Below are positions 22,943 through 30,228 of a stretch of DNA of 33,149 bases, one piece after another. The notes below the pieces were generated by a model. That model saw only the letters and a list, made by a program, of their open reading frames with translations. It did not search any database and was not told where the DNA came from. Within the stretch, counting starts at the first letter, position 1; each line of letters opens with the position of its first letter. Position numbers and translations under genes: made by a program. This DNA is from BOG-1112 sp964635325 (GTDB lineage Bacteria; Bdellovibrionota_B; Oligoflexia; Oligoflexales; Bog-1112), in contig CAZWOL010000032.1 of assembly GCA_964635325.1 (NCBI GenBank), positions 1 through 33,149 on the forward strand, read 5' to 3'.

Positions 22943-23019
22943 GGTTCCATAGCTCAGTTGGATAGAGCATCAGATTTCTAATCTGAGGGTCGCTGGTTCG
23001 AATCCAGCTGGAATCACCA
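22943..23019 (+). tRNA. tRNA-Arg (anticodon UCU)
   Basis: The full cloverleaf is visible. The acceptor GGTTCCA pairs with TGGAATC (one G-T pair). The D stem is GCTC/GAGC, the anticodon stem TCAGA/TCTGA has the 7-base loop TTTCTAA (anticodon TCT, reading AGA), and the T arm CTGG-TTCGAAT-CCAG is standard. The CCA end is encoded. No integrase or attachment-site repeat is next to it. Confidence 0.96.
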
Positions 23020-23086
23020 TTCTTTAGAGTCCAATTGACATACACTCTCTTCTGTCGCAACTTATTAATATGATTAGCTTTATAAG

Positions 23087-23114
23087 TTGACTAGACCACC
23101 TTCAATTCCATAGT
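23087..23114 (+). promoter_or_regulatory. Candidate promoter of the VWA gene pair
   Basis: TTGACT (23087-23092) and CATAGT (23109-23114) are 16 bases apart and would start transcription about 35 bases before the first VWA ATG. A perfect TTGACA at 23035-23040 lacks a matching -10. Confidence 0.4.
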
Positions 23115-23155
23115 CTCTCTTCGTGATTCCAAATTCAAACAGAAGAGAGGTCGTT

Positions 23156-24091
23156 ATGGCACGTGTCATTTCAGGTTTGATTCTCAGTTCTATTTTTGCA
23201 GTAGGCACACTTCAAGCCAAATCTTTAAAAGACAAGCTTGGCAGCACAGAAAATGGCACAACAGCACCTGCAGCCAAAATTGAGATGACAAGAGCAATTG
23301 ATGATGCTCAGAAAAAAGTGGACCGCAAACGCTACGATGAAATCGTCGCAAACCCTGAAGCAGCGAAAAATGATCATGAACGTATGATTGCTTTGGCTTC
23401 CCGAGAAATCTTCATCTTGATAGACCGAAGCGGTTCGATGGCTGATCCCGACAACGACCCAACTGGTCAAAGCAATTCCAAAGGTAGCGGCAAAAACGGT
23501 CGATGGACACGTTGGGATTCTGCACGTGTTGCCGTCAAGAGTATCATGGAAGTAGCTCTCACACTCGACAAAGATGCCAGCGTAGATGTTGTTTTGTGGG
23601 ATGGTGATGAATACGGAGACCTGCGTTGCGAAAAGTCTTCTGCAACTTGCATCCAAGACGTAGATGCCCTCTTTACGCAATTTAAACCACGAGCCACCAC
23701 TCCACTTGCAAAAGTCTTGGATGATATTTACAACACACGTTTAAAAGCGATTTTCGCACGCAACGAGCCTGCAACTGTGATTGTTCTAACCGATGGAACA
23801 CCGAACGAGCCCCAAGAGGTAAAAAACTCTCTCAAACGTATGGTTATCGACAGTAAGCTTGAACAGGCCGGTCGCGAGACCCTTGCTGCATTCTCATTTG
23901 TACAAATGGGTGATGATGCAGGTGCTGAACGCTTTCTGCAAGATCTTGACGATAATCTCATCAGAGAAACAGGTATCAAAGTCGACATTGCGGATACAAA
24001 AAAAGATGACTTTCTCTTTGGGACCGGTGCTTACCTAGGAAAATCTGGTATTGGCCCCTTTGCCTTACTGTGGGATGCCATTTACGACTAA
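23156..24091 (+). CDS. Secreted von Willebrand factor A domain protein (copy 1)
   Basis: This 311-residue exported protein begins with a signal peptide (MARVISGLILSSIFAVGTLQA), then KSLKDKLGSTENG. A helical segment reaches about residue 82, and the VWA fold starts at REIFILIDRSGSM. The MIDAS metal site is complete: D90, S92, S94, a Thr at 181/182 (ATTPL) and D213 (LTDGTP). Cys 158 and 165 could form a disulphide. The C-terminus FGTGAYLGKSGIGPFALLWD is shared with copy 2. I chose the ATG with GAGAGG upstream over an earlier ATG at 23123, which would precede the signal peptide with polar residues. VWA domains bind protein partners through the metal; the partner here is unknown. Confidence 0.82.
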   Translation: MARVISGLILSSIFAVGTLQAKSLKDKLGSTENGTTAPAAKIEMTRAIDDAQKKVDRKRYDEIVANPEAAKNDHERMIALASREIFILIDRSGSMADPDNDPTGQSNSKGSGKNGRWTRWDSARVAVKSIMEVALTLDKDASVDVVLWDGDEYGDLRCEKSSATCIQDVDALFTQFKPRATTPLAKVLDDIYNTRLKAIFARNEPATVIVLTDGTPNEPQEVKNSLKRMVIDSKLEQAGRETLAAFSFVQMGDDAGAERFLQDLDDNLIRETGIKVDIADTKKDDFLFGTGAYLGKSGIGPFALLWDAIYD

Positions 24092-24134
24092 CAAGAATTG
24101 GCTCTCCAATGAATTCCATTAGAAAGGATGTGGC

Positions 24135-25064
24135 ATGTCAAAGATAATTGGTAAAGTTATCATTGCTTCTGTGATCTTGCTAAGTCCACTTACGTATGCA
24201 AAATCACTCAAAGATAAACTAGGAAGCACCCAAAATGGTGTGATGGCACCATCAAACAAAGCAGAGCTCACTCGCACCATGTACGATGCACAAAACAATG
24301 TTGATCGCCGACGTTACGATGACATTGTTTCGAATCCTGAGGCAGCTCACAATGACCATGAAAGAATGATTGCCTTAGCCTCTCGGGAAATTTTCATCTT
24401 GATCGATCGCAGCGGATCCATGAGCAGCAAGGATAATGATCCCACCGTACAGCATGACTACAACGGCAAAAACTACAGTTGGACACGTTGGGAATCTGCA
24501 CGTGTCGCTGTCAAAAGCATCATGGAAGTTGCTCTCACACTCGACAAAGATGCCAAAGTTGAAGTTATACTATGGGATGGAATTTTAGGCGTACTGCGTT
24601 GTGAGCGATCCGCTGCAACTTGCACACGTGATGTTGATAATCTTTTTGATAAGCATCATCCACGTGGCAACACCCCACTCTCAAAGGCTCTCAAAGATCT
24701 CTACAAAAATCGTCTAAAAGGTCTCTTTGCCAAAGGAGAGCCGGCAACTGTCGTAGTATTGACGGATGGCGTGCCAGACAAACCGGAAAGTGTTAAAAAA
24801 ATTCTCAAACACATCGTCAAAGATAGCAACCTTGAAAAAGCAGGACGCGAAACCCTTGCCGCGTTTTCATTCGTACAAATGGGTGACGATCTTGGGGCCG
24901 AACGTTTCTTGATGGACCTTGACGACAACCTCATCAGAGAAACTGGCATTCGTGTTGATATTGTTGACACGAAGAAAGATGATTTCTTGTTTGGAACAGG
25001 AGCTTATCTAGGCAAGACCGGTGTTGGTCCCTTTGCTTTACTATGGGATGCCATCTACGACTAG
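24135..25064 (+). CDS. Secreted von Willebrand factor A domain protein (copy 2)
   Basis: This 309-residue paralogue follows copy 1 after 43 bases with its own AAAGGA SD. By eye about 70% of mature residues match, including the whole KSLKDKLGST opening, HERMIALASREIFILIDRSG, RVAVKSIMEVALTLDKDA, AGRETLAAFSFVQMGDD and the C-terminal 30 residues. The signal peptide (MSKIIGKVIIASVILLSPLTYA) is quite different. The MIDAS residues are kept. Divergence is greatest in the loop after DRSGSM, near the metal face, and around the first Cys of the pair, which suggests different ligands. The two are presumably one transcript. Confidence 0.82.
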   Translation: MSKIIGKVIIASVILLSPLTYAKSLKDKLGSTQNGVMAPSNKAELTRTMYDAQNNVDRRRYDDIVSNPEAAHNDHERMIALASREIFILIDRSGSMSSKDNDPTVQHDYNGKNYSWTRWESARVAVKSIMEVALTLDKDAKVEVILWDGILGVLRCERSAATCTRDVDNLFDKHHPRGNTPLSKALKDLYKNRLKGLFAKGEPATVVVLTDGVPDKPESVKKILKHIVKDSNLEKAGRETLAAFSFVQMGDDLGAERFLMDLDDNLIRETGIRVDIVDTKKDDFLFGTGAYLGKTGVGPFALLWDAIYD

Positions 25065-25080
25065 ATTTGATTTGTTTTGG

Positions 25081-25109
25081 GCATCCGTTTCCTAGGTAGC
25101 AGCGGATGC
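25081..25109. terminator. Terminator-like hairpin between convergent genes
   Basis: GCATCCG (25081-25087) pairs exactly with CGGATGC (25103-25109) around a 15-base loop. It sits just after the second VWA stop and just before the end of the convergent FapA gene. TGGTTT follows on the plus strand and no good T-run follows on the minus, so it is a moderate candidate for both directions. Confidence 0.5.
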
Positions 25110-25118
25110 TGGTTTAGA

Positions 25119-27377
25119 TCACCCTTTTCCACCTAAAGTGCCTACAATTGCATGATTGTCTTTTAGGTGGACTTTAACATTAAGAACTTTATCCGTCACA
25201 CCTTTGAGCGAAACAGGTTTGTCGCAAATCGAAATTTCAACATTCGGGCTGAACGCATCGATAACATCGATATGTGCATCCATATCACAGGATCTTCCGG
25301 TTTGCAGCTTCAAAATGTTTGCATCGAGAGTATCTATAAAGCCTTGCAAACGTTTAACACGTACGGTCAATTTAGCTTTCTTTTCTCTTTGAGAGGAACT
25401 GAGTTGGTTGTCTTGACGATTTTGCAACTCACGTAAATTGGCAAGTTCTTGGTCGAGAACCTTCTTTAAGGAAGCATGACGCTTACGTCGCTGCATCAGA
25501 CGAAACTCCGAAACAACATCACGACCTAAACGTATACGCGTCGTAGCACCACCATTGAGTCCAAGATTATTGCAGATAATCTCTTTCTCACACACAATAT
25601 TGCCACCCACTACTAAGCAACGAGTTCCTCCTTTAACCGTGATGGATTTTGCATAGAGTTCACAGTTGATCACGTTCTCATGCACGACAATATCACCCGC
25701 ACAAAATATACGTGAGTTTTCAAGAAACTTGCTTGTCAGTTTTCCTGAGATACGCCCATACGCCAGGGACCGAATACCCTCATCTATAGTAACATTGCCA
25801 TTAACATAAAGACTTGCTCCAAAGATACCACCCGTAATGTTCACGTCTCCAACCACATCGATCACAGAACCAGGGAGCACTGAACCTGCAATGACAACAT
25901 TGCCATTGTAATTGACATTCCCCGATTTGAAATCGATATCTCCCTCATGGACAAAGAGTGGTTTCAGGGAAATTTTCTTTTCGACAATCTCTGGAATACC
26001 ATCACGATCTGCATAGAAATTTTTTGAGTCGCTAGTACTGATACCATCCCCAACTTCGACGTCTAACACATCGGTAGATGCCGCTTCGAATTTGTCACCC
26101 ATAACATTGGTACCCGGCATGCCTGGTTTCTTATATGCGATATAGGCTGCAAGTTTACCCTTGCGCACATAAAGACGAGACAGATCACGCGAACCACGTT
26201 GAGCAATATCTTCTTCTGGAACTTCAAATCCATTTTGTAGAAAAGGTTCTAAAGGAGCTTGAGCGGGTTCACCAACAGCGACTACAAAACCATTCAAATT
26301 CTCCTCTTTCAAGATAGCCATTTCAATTTTCTTCCACAGTTCTTCGGATTCACCAAAGATGATCTTATTCTTGCGCATTTCCTGTTGAATCCATGAACGA
26401 CTGACTGAAAAATGTGAATACATATGAGAATCAAAGGCGTCGATACTTGCTTGTAGTTTGTCAGGAGTGATTGCAAAGAGAAGGTTTGTTTCCTGCTCCA
26501 CCTCTGAAACACCATCTTGAAAGGACAGATTTTCTGAGAAAGGAACCAAACGTCCTTCGAGATATTTGGGGATTGGTTCTTTTGCAGGAATAGCAACAAG
26601 AAATGTCAATGGCATTCCAAGTCCCAGACGCCCTGGCCCCTTGCGTGCAAGCTCAAAGTTTTTGCGAAAGTCTTCGCTTACAACATAGTATTCAAGTTTG
26701 TGCTTTGCAGATGCAGCGGTTACCGTTTTCTTTATAGATCGATAAAAAGCCTGACGTCTTTCATCATGAATCAAAACCTGCTGATTATAAAGACGAGCTG
26801 CTATATACCTGTGGTCGGAGTCCACAAAAAAAGCATAGTCCTTATTTGGATCAATATGCTCATTCATCGCCATAAGTGGAAAGCGAATGATTTTCTCACC
26901 AAGACATGCCCTTAACCACACGAAATGGAGCAAAGCATGGTTGATACGTTGCTTGCTCTTACCCTCAAACTGAAAGTGGTCAAGTGCAGCTGTAAAGAAT
27001 GCAAATGGCCATGAAGCAACAAGGGCACCTGGGTTATTGAATGTAATAAATGCTAGGGCTTTTTCATCACTATCTCTCACAGGAGCAATTTTGACTCCTT
27101 TAAGATGCGGAGCTCCAACAGCTAAGACAAAACTGATGATATCTTCCATATTTTCATCACTGACAGCGAGTTGGGTCCAAACTTTCTCAAGTTCTTTTTC
27201 ATGAAAAAGAAAAAATGCAGCATGACCTTGAGCAATCTCTTCCTCAGCTTTTTTTTTGGCCCGTCGCATGAGATCAGAAGGTGGACTGCGCTCATCCAAA
27301 CATTGAGTCCTAGAAATTTCACACACAATCTGGAGCTGAGAACGGATGAAAGACATCTTGATTGCTTCATCATTCAC
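25119..27377 (-). CDS. FapA family (DUF342) protein with a long N-terminal region
   Basis: This 752-residue cytoplasmic protein starts at a GTG with AGGAG 9 bases upstream; the frame extends 12 codons further to a TTG. Residues about 475-630 form the FapA/DUF342 repeat fold: LFVHEGDIDFKSGNVNYNGN, VVIAGSVLPGSVIDVVGDV, ITGGIFGASLYVNGN and then GDIVVHENVINCELYAKSI. This is a ladder of short strands typical of the polymer-forming, bactofilin-like FapA core. A helical coiled-coil segment (QRRKRHASLKKVLDQELANL onward) and a C-terminal strand domain follow. The first ~290 residues are not typical of the family and may be a separate sensor or adaptor domain. The biological role of FapA proteins is poorly known; polarity and surface-appendage links have been suggested. 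Confidence 0.75.
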   Translation of the reverse strand: MNDEAIKMSFIRSQLQIVCEISRTQCLDERSPPSDLMRRAKKKAEEEIAQGHAAFFLFHEKELEKVWTQLAVSDENMEDIISFVLAVGAPHLKGVKIAPVRDSDEKALAFITFNNPGALVASWPFAFFTAALDHFQFEGKSKQRINHALLHFVWLRACLGEKIIRFPLMAMNEHIDPNKDYAFFVDSDHRYIAARLYNQQVLIHDERRQAFYRSIKKTVTAASAKHKLEYYVVSEDFRKNFELARKGPGRLGLGMPLTFLVAIPAKEPIPKYLEGRLVPFSENLSFQDGVSEVEQETNLLFAITPDKLQASIDAFDSHMYSHFSVSRSWIQQEMRKNKIIFGESEELWKKIEMAILKEENLNGFVVAVGEPAQAPLEPFLQNGFEVPEEDIAQRGSRDLSRLYVRKGKLAAYIAYKKPGMPGTNVMGDKFEAASTDVLDVEVGDGISTSDSKNFYADRDGIPEIVEKKISLKPLFVHEGDIDFKSGNVNYNGNVVIAGSVLPGSVIDVVGDVNITGGIFGASLYVNGNVTIDEGIRSLAYGRISGKLTSKFLENSRIFCAGDIVVHENVINCELYAKSITVKGGTRCLVVGGNIVCEKEIICNNLGLNGGATTRIRLGRDVVSEFRLMQRRKRHASLKKVLDQELANLRELQNRQDNQLSSSQREKKAKLTVRVKRLQGFIDTLDANILKLQTGRSCDMDAHIDVIDAFSPNVEISICDKPVSLKGVTDKVLNVKVHLKDNHAIVGTLGGKG

Positions 27378-27392
27378 GATCTTTATCTCCTG

Positions 27393-27414
27393 AAAAATCG
27401 GACATTCGTCCAAT
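27393..27414 (-). terminator. Attenuator-like hairpin between HPt and FapA genes
   Basis: On the minus strand ATTGGAC (27414-27408) pairs with GTCCGAT (27403-27397), 7 bp with one G-T, around the tetraloop GAAT. A T5 run follows at once. The FapA SD lies only about 5 bases further on. This would stop most transcription coming from the HPt gene unless readthrough occurs. Confidence 0.5.
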
Positions 27415-27451
27415 ATACTGCAATAAGACCTGCTACTATAACCCTAAGACT

Positions 27452-27820
27452 CTAGGTCATTATTTTTGTAAGATAGTCTCCGAGCAACTGTTTTACAGTT
27501 TGGAATTCATCTTCTAGATTATCCAGCTTGCTCTCTAAAATGGAAAGCTCCTGCAGCTCTGCTCCACGACTGATATCTCTACAGATGACAATCATGCGTA
27601 AGGCTCCCACGACGCTGCAAGAGCTAATCAAGCGATGGGTTTTTTCCTTAAGCTCAATACGACTATGCTGCTGACGAAAACTTAAAATGCAATCTAAATC
27701 ACTTGCCCCCTTGCCAAGAAAGCGTTGGATATAGTCTATGACAAATTGATGATTGCCTTTTGCAATACTGAGCATACTATCTAGATACTGGAAGTCGACA
27801 CTTGGTTCCTCTTGAGTCAT
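27452..27820 (-). CDS. Stand-alone HPt (histidine phosphotransfer) protein
   Basis: This 122-residue helical protein has the HPt active-site helix KEKTHRLISSCSVVGALRM, with the phospho-accepting His at 62. Such proteins relay phosphate between a receiver domain and another receiver in phosphorelays. It has no kinase or receiver domain of its own. A long C-terminal helix (ILESKLDNLEDEFQTVKQLL) may dimerise. It is the first gene of a minus-strand pair with FapA (74-base gap) and is divergent from the receiver-like/TPR gene, a natural partner. GAGGG lies 4 bases before the ATG. Confidence 0.8.
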   Translation of the reverse strand: MTQEEPSVDFQYLDSMLSIAKGNHQFVIDYIQRFLGKGASDLDCILSFRQQHSRIELKEKTHRLISSCSVVGALRMIVICRDISRGAELQELSILESKLDNLEDEFQTVKQLLGDYLTKIMT

Positions 27821-27962
27821 CTCACCCTCACATATTTAGGCTCTCTGGTCTGAGATAAGCTGGTGTGCTAAAGTAATTATAGTTGATTTATGGATGCAAA
27901 CATAAATCTGCGTACCGGAATATTTTGATACTCTCTATGGTACCTTGTGCAATACTCGAGTT

Positions 27963-27989
27963 TTGATGACTTCGCACGAAAGTTATACT
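27963..27989 (+). promoter_or_regulatory. Candidate promoter of the receiver-like/TPR gene
   Basis: TTGATG (27963-27968) and TATACT (27984-27989) are separated by 15 bases. That spacer is short but usable, and both hexamers are close to consensus. It lies in the 250-base divergent gap that also serves the HPt gene. Confidence 0.4.
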
Positions 27990-27993
27990 CAAT

Positions 27994-28035
27994 GAGATTT
28001 GCATTAAGCATGTGTCCATTTGCATTACAAATCTC
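27994..28035 (+). promoter_or_regulatory. Direct repeats within an inverted repeat, leader of the TPR gene
   Basis: ATTTGCATTA occurs at 27997-28006 and again at 28018-28027, exactly 21 bases apart (two DNA turns). GAGATTTG (27994-28001) and CAAATCTC (28028-28035) form an exact 8-bp inverted repeat around them. The block begins 4 bases after the candidate -10, so it could be an operator pair or a leader hairpin. Confidence 0.45.
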
Positions 28036-28070
28036 GAGCTAACGAAAGATCTTGTGGCGGACCTAATTTT

Positions 28071-29330
28071 ATGACCATCGACAAACGAAAAGATGGGACT
28101 GAAGAGGAACTTGTCCCATTGTATCATAAAAAACCTTCGGTCCTAGCATTGGACAAATCACGAGCTCTCATTCTTAGCAAATCAGGAATACATCGAGCCA
28201 ATCTAGAAAAAGTTTTGCTTGAACAATGTGACTTAGAAACCTTATTTGTTGCAGAATGTGACTTTGAAAAAGTTATTGAGGCAATTCAGATTACCCGACC
28301 TAGCGTGTTTTTACATGACTGGGATAGCTACGGGCGTAGCGAAAACCATCGCTTGCAGCAGCGTCTAGCTCGTAGTGAATGGACAAATCTCATCCGTATT
28401 ATTTTTAGTGCCACCATTAGCCCTGACTTGCAAGCACTAGGCTCCGAACTTCAACACGTTCGTCTTACTCTCACAGCCTCCTTAAGATTAAGCATCCTGG
28501 GTGAGATCCATTCAGCACGATTCACTTTGCAGAATATCCCATCTCTGCAAGCCAATCTTATGGCATTACGCTCTCATCATGTTCGATTTACTCAAGAGCA
28601 ATCCGACAATATTATTAAAGAAAGCATGAAAATATTTCCGCATGATCCCATGGTACGGTTGGAACATGCCTTTTTTTGTTACCGAGAAAATCGTCTCGGC
28701 GAATCCGAAATAACGGCCCTCCGACTTTTACAGCAAAATCCCCGTAATGTCCGTGTATTAACACTCATTGCTCTGATTCTGATGAAGCAGGGGAAATTAG
28801 AGGAGGCGGGACACATGCTCGAACAGGCGAACGACCTCTGTCCGCAAAATTCCTTTCGTCTGCTATCTTTGGGGGAAATCTTCAAACGCAAGGGAGAAAA
28901 GACCAAAGCTGAGGGATACTTACGAGAGTCGGTGGAAGCTGATCCTGATGATCTGGATGCCGTATCGACCTTTGCAAAATTTGAAATTGCTGAAGGACGC
29001 CCCCAGAAAGTTATAGACGTCTTTCATAAGATTTATAGCGACCAGAAGTTGGCTGCCATCCTCAATAATACCGCTGTCCAATATATCCAAAATCATAGAT
29101 TCGATGATGCGATGCAATTTTACCAGCTGGCCTTGCAGTCTTTGGTGACAGATCAGTACAAGCATCTGGTGTTCTTCAATATGGCATTGCTATGCAAACG
29201 CACCCAACAATTTGATAAAGCTAACTTTTTTATTAAAAAGACCCTTGAGCTCAAGCCCGACTTTGAAAAAGCAATCCGTGAGGAGCGTGCGCTCTTGATG
29301 GCTTCTCGTCATCGCAAGCGCAATGAATGA
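28071..29330 (+). CDS. Receiver-like plus TPR repeat protein
   Basis: This 419-residue cytoplasmic protein starts at ATG 28071; the frame runs back 17 codons to a TTG that lies inside the leader repeats. Residues about 30-140 have the alternating strand/helix plan of a response-regulator receiver (SRALILSKSG, TLFVAECDFEKVIEAI, PSVFLHDWDSYG). D83 sits where the phospho-Asp should be, and a Ser lies at the usual Thr/Ser position, but the conserved Lys of strand 5 is not evident. Residues about 190-405 are TPR helices (LTLIALILMKQGKLEEAGHM, LLSLGEIFKRKGEKTKAEGY, FFNMALLCKRTQQFDKANFF) for protein binding. There is no DNA-binding output, so it probably works as a scaffold. The divergent HPt is a likely partner. 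Confidence 0.7.
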   Translation: MTIDKRKDGTEEELVPLYHKKPSVLALDKSRALILSKSGIHRANLEKVLLEQCDLETLFVAECDFEKVIEAIQITRPSVFLHDWDSYGRSENHRLQQRLARSEWTNLIRIIFSATISPDLQALGSELQHVRLTLTASLRLSILGEIHSARFTLQNIPSLQANLMALRSHHVRFTQEQSDNIIKESMKIFPHDPMVRLEHAFFCYRENRLGESEITALRLLQQNPRNVRVLTLIALILMKQGKLEEAGHMLEQANDLCPQNSFRLLSLGEIFKRKGEKTKAEGYLRESVEADPDDLDAVSTFAKFEIAEGRPQKVIDVFHKIYSDQKLAAILNNTAVQYIQNHRFDDAMQFYQLALQSLVTDQYKHLVFFNMALLCKRTQQFDKANFFIKKTLELKPDFEKAIREERALLMASRHRKRNE

Positions 29331-29482
29331 TAGAGATGGGTTCCATCCTGCGCAAAGTTCGTATAAGAATTCGTTCCGCTGTTGTATAAGGGACCTATCT
29401 CATAAATAGGATCATTTTCGTCGACTTTTCCAAGTCTGCGAGCTCGTCATTTTCCATGGGAAGCTATGCGGAGGGTTTTGTG

Positions 29483-30220
29483 GTGACAACACCATTGATT
29501 GAGGTTAGCAACCTCTTAAAAACATCTAAGGATCAAACTATATTGAAGAAAGTCTCTCTCGACTTCTTTCCAGGTGAGCTAACGGCTGTTATTGGTCGCT
29601 CAGGTTGTGGAAAATCCACACTGTTGAAATGTCTTACCGGTTTAGAAAGCTTCGATAGCGGGTCGATCCGGGTTGGAGATGTGCACCTAAAAGCAGGGCA
29701 TACCAGTCCGAGCGCTCTTTCCTCACTGCGACGCAACCTTGGAATGGTGTTTCAGGGTTTTAATCTCTTTCCCCATTTGACAATCTTGGAAAATCTGACA
29801 AAGGCGCCTATGGTTGTCAAAAAAATGAAACGCGACGAGGCTCATAAGATTGCTGTGCCTCTGCTCGAGAAAGTCGGCCTTCTATCTCATATGGACCGAT
29901 ACCCTCACCAGCTCTCAGGTGGGCAACAACAGAGAGCTGCAATCGCTCGCGCATTGGCTATGGCCCCCAAAGTTATGCTTTATGATGAACCAACCTCTGC
30001 ACTCGACCCTTGGTTATCGGATGAAGTTTTTGGTGTTATGCGTCAGATCGCTGCTGATCATATGACACAAATTGTCGTGACGCATGAGCTACGCTTTGTG
30101 CAAGAACATGCAGATCGAGTCATCTTCCTCGAAGATGGTGAGGTTGTAGAAGCTGGATCACCAAGGGAATTGTTAGATTCCCCTAAGGATGAACGTACAC
30201 GTCTCTTTCTCAAAAGGTAA
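29483..30220 (+). CDS. Polar amino-acid ABC transporter ATP-binding protein
   Basis: This 245-residue GlnQ-type ATPase drives the fused binding-protein/permease encoded 8 bases downstream. Walker A is GRSGCGKST (38-46), the Q-loop is Q91 (VFQGFNLFPH), the signature is LSGGQQQ (144-150), Walker B is VMLYDEP (164-170), D-loop SALDP follows, and the switch His lies in VVTHEL. The FNLFPH and SALDP wording is characteristic of the polar amino-acid group. I chose GTG 29483 with GGAGGG 7 bases upstream; GTG 29480 and ATG 29456 are also in frame. The exact substrate (Gln, Glu, Arg and so on) cannot be read from this subunit. Confidence 0.9.
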   Translation: MTTPLIEVSNLLKTSKDQTILKKVSLDFFPGELTAVIGRSGCGKSTLLKCLTGLESFDSGSIRVGDVHLKAGHTSPSALSSLRRNLGMVFQGFNLFPHLTILENLTKAPMVVKKMKRDEAHKIAVPLLEKVGLLSHMDRYPHQLSGGQQQRAAIARALAMAPKVMLYDEPTSALDPWLSDEVFGVMRQIAADHMTQIVVTHELRFVQEHADRVIFLEDGEVVEAGSPRELLDSPKDERTRLFLKR

Positions 30221-30228
30221 AAACTCTG

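Noticed and set aside
22943..23019. tRNA-Arg as an integration site of a genomic island
   Set aside because: No integrase, no visible partial tRNA copy and no change of style on either side.
23156..25064. VWA pair as BatA/BatB or a MoxR-VWA chaperone system
   Set aside because: There is no MoxR ATPase, and no membrane helix flanks the VWA domains.
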